Source of the DNA: Spartobacteria bacterium
GTDB taxonomy: Bacteria; Verrucomicrobiota; Verrucomicrobiia; Chthoniobacterales; UBA10450
NCBI GenBank assembly: GCA_003167555.1
Contig: PMSN01000004.1
Coordinates: 1 to 64,000 of the forward strand
Direction: 5' to 3'
Length of the DNA stretch: 64,000 bases
How positions within the stretch are numbered: the stretch's first letter is position 1; each line of letters begins with the position of its first letter. This document shows positions 63,008 to 64,000 of the stretch, in pieces. Under the pieces are notes generated by a model, which was given only the letters and a program-made list of their open reading frames with translations, was not told the origin of the DNA and ran no database searches. The translations under genes and the position numbers were made by a program.

Positions 63008-63865
63008 ATGGATTTGGAAGAAGCGGGAGCCTGGCTGGAATCACCCGGTCGCGAGCGCGTCCCACTTCGTGGCAACTGCTCGATCGGCCGCTCGCCTAAG
63101 AGCGCTGTCGTCCTCGAGTCCCCCAAGACCTCGCGCCGCCATGCCATTATCAATCTGCAAAACGTCGGCGAGTTCTGGCTCATCGATCTGGGCAGCAGCA
63201 ACGGGACCTTCTTGAACAGGCGCCGCGTTCATCAGCCCGTCCGGCTTTGCGACATGGACCAGATCACCGTCGGCGACGTGGCCTTCACCTTTCGGCAGCC
63301 CGAGGAAATTACCAACGAGATGCGCACGACGATGGCCCAGCAAACGATTCGCGAGACCGCGAACATTCCTTGCTGGCTCCTCGTGGCCGATATCGAAAAT
63401 TTCACGCCGCTCAGCCGGAGCATGGTGAGCGACAAGCTGGCCACGCTCGTCGGCGTCTGGGTCGCGACCTGCAAGAACATCGTCGAAGAGCAGCACGGCG
63501 AGATCGACAAATATCTGGGCGACGGCTTCCTCGCCTACTGGCACGACGACGAGAAGGGCGCGGAAAATCTCGCGACGGCGCTGCAGAAGCTGAAGGAGAT
63601 TCAGAAGAACGAGCCGCGCTTCCGGCTGGCGTTGCACTTCGGGCTGGTCTCGAGTGGTGGCCTCCGCTCGATGGGCGAGGAGAGCTTGATCGGCCGCGAG
63701 GTCATCTTTGTTTTTCGGATGGAAAAACTGGCCGGGTCGTTAGGCGCGCATCTGCTCGCGAGCGAGCCGGCGCGGACAAAGCTGGGCGCACTTGTCCAAT
63801 TTCAACCGGCTGGGTCTTACGACCTCAAAGGCTTCGAAGGCACCTTCGAGTTCTTCAAGAGCTGA
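63008..63865 (+). CDS. FHA domain-class III cyclase, copy 2, with Asn233 changed
   Basis: 285 aa, collinear with copy 1 and highly alike. FHA residues GRS, SRRH and SSNG are kept. In the cyclase domain Asp128, Lys168 and Asp172 (DKYLGDGFLAYW) remain, but Asn233 is Ile (EVIFVFRME), while Arg237 stays. Loss of the transition-state Asn usually weakens class III cyclase activity, so this copy may be a regulator or pseudo-cyclase. It stands divergent from the kinase gene. Confidence 0.9.
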   Translation: MDLEEAGAWLESPGRERVPLRGNCSIGRSPKSAVVLESPKTSRRHAIINLQNVGEFWLIDLGSSNGTFLNRRRVHQPVRLCDMDQITVGDVAFTFRQPEEITNEMRTTMAQQTIRETANIPCWLLVADIENFTPLSRSMVSDKLATLVGVWVATCKNIVEEQHGEIDKYLGDGFLAYWHDDEKGAENLATALQKLKEIQKNEPRFRLALHFGLVSSGGLRSMGEESLIGREVIFVFRMEKLAGSLGAHLLASEPARTKLGALVQFQPAGSYDLKGFEGTFEFFKS

Positions 63866-63866
63866 C

Positions 63867-63941
63867 CTGTAGCGGCGGTCTCTGACCGCCGAACGAGTCT
63901 TCCCAAGGCATGAATCCGGCGGTCAGAGACCGCCGCTACAG
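63867..63941. repeat. Family C hairpin repeat
   Basis: CTGTAGCGGCGGTCTCTGAC-CGCCG and CGGCGGTCAGAGACCGCCGC-TACAG; same arms as at 4671-4731 with a different loop. It begins just after the cyclase stop and lies between convergent genes. Confidence 0.88.
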
Positions 63942-63951
63942 TCAGAGACGG

Positions 63952-64000
63952 TTACTTGGCGCGGCGATAGATGACGGCGTTGGGATCGTTGACTCTGCTC
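63952..64000 (-). CDS. C-terminal end of an unidentified gene, cut by window edge
   Basis: Reading the minus strand gives ...RVNDPNAVIYRRAK then TAA. The hairpin beyond the stop, and the convergent layout, support a real gene end. Too short to name. Confidence 0.4.
   Translation of the reverse strand, partial: SRVNDPNAVIYRRAK

Noticed and set aside
3611-64000. Possible CRISPR array or tandem repeat from the many repeated words
   Set aside because: The repeats are dispersed inverted elements in separate gene gaps, not regularly spaced direct repeats, and no cas gene is present.

Overview
The window looks like chromosome of a high-GC Gram-negative soil or aquatic bacterium, most probably Verrucomicrobiota (Chthoniobacter/Spartobacteria-like). 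The basis is the gene content: an LPS export operon, HprK/HPr/EI without visible EII genes, a lolCDE-like cassette, an ADOP-type permease and many polysaccharide-active proteins. The placement is inferred from gene families and repeat style; no alignment was run. There is no phage, transposase, CRISPR array or tRNA in view.

Layout. 0-2.4 kb: 23S rRNA on the minus strand, cut by the left edge and with no 16S upstream. 2.8-4.7 kb: rph and gmd. 4.7-9.8 kb (minus): coaD-yceD-rpmF-plsX-fabH-tatD-L,D-transpeptidase, a coenzyme A / fatty-acid / ribosomal-protein operon. 9.9-19.3 kb (plus): a UspA protein, a YwaF-like membrane protein, kdsA-lptC-lptA-lptB-hpf (LPS core synthesis and export), a tandem FKBP protein, then hprK-ptsH-ptsI. 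19.4-24.3 kb: bifunctional nuclease, speA, a small hydrolase, NUDIX and a secreted hydrolase-like protein. 24.4-34.4 kb: ABC ATPase-FtsX permease-LolA-like cassette, a lipoprotein joining a dead trypsin domain to a TonB C-terminus, a GH75-like chitosanase, an APC permease, a secreted Cys/His/Asp protein, a zinc ribbon protein, DoxX, SIMPL and FecR proteins. 34.5-49 kb: housekeeping (rubredoxin-MBL, asnS, M20 peptidase, rpsA, thioredoxin, CBS and CGL for reverse transsulfuration, aroC, CvpA, gatB, glycerate kinase). 49-57.3 kb: a GH18-NodB-GT2 fusion, a GH26 lipoprotein, a methyltransferase and an ADOP permease. 57.5-64 kb: a signalling island with two FHA-cyclase paralogues flanking a PEGA Ser/Thr kinase and two secreted partners.

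A second theme is the gaps between genes. Nearly every one holds a palindromic repeat with inverted ends. At least six sequence families occur, some repeated two to six times here. They serve as likely terminators, donate start codons (gmd, GH26) and sit inside one signal-peptide region. A four-helix-bundle gene with its own inverted repeats has landed on the start of gatB. Separately, the nonamer TCGTTAGGC occurs 11 times by eye, in several reading frames, far above base-composition expectation.

The best candidates for an undescribed system are the kinase/FHA-cyclase island at 58.4-63.9 kb, the repeat-borne four-helix module at gatB, and the TCGTTAGGC motif.
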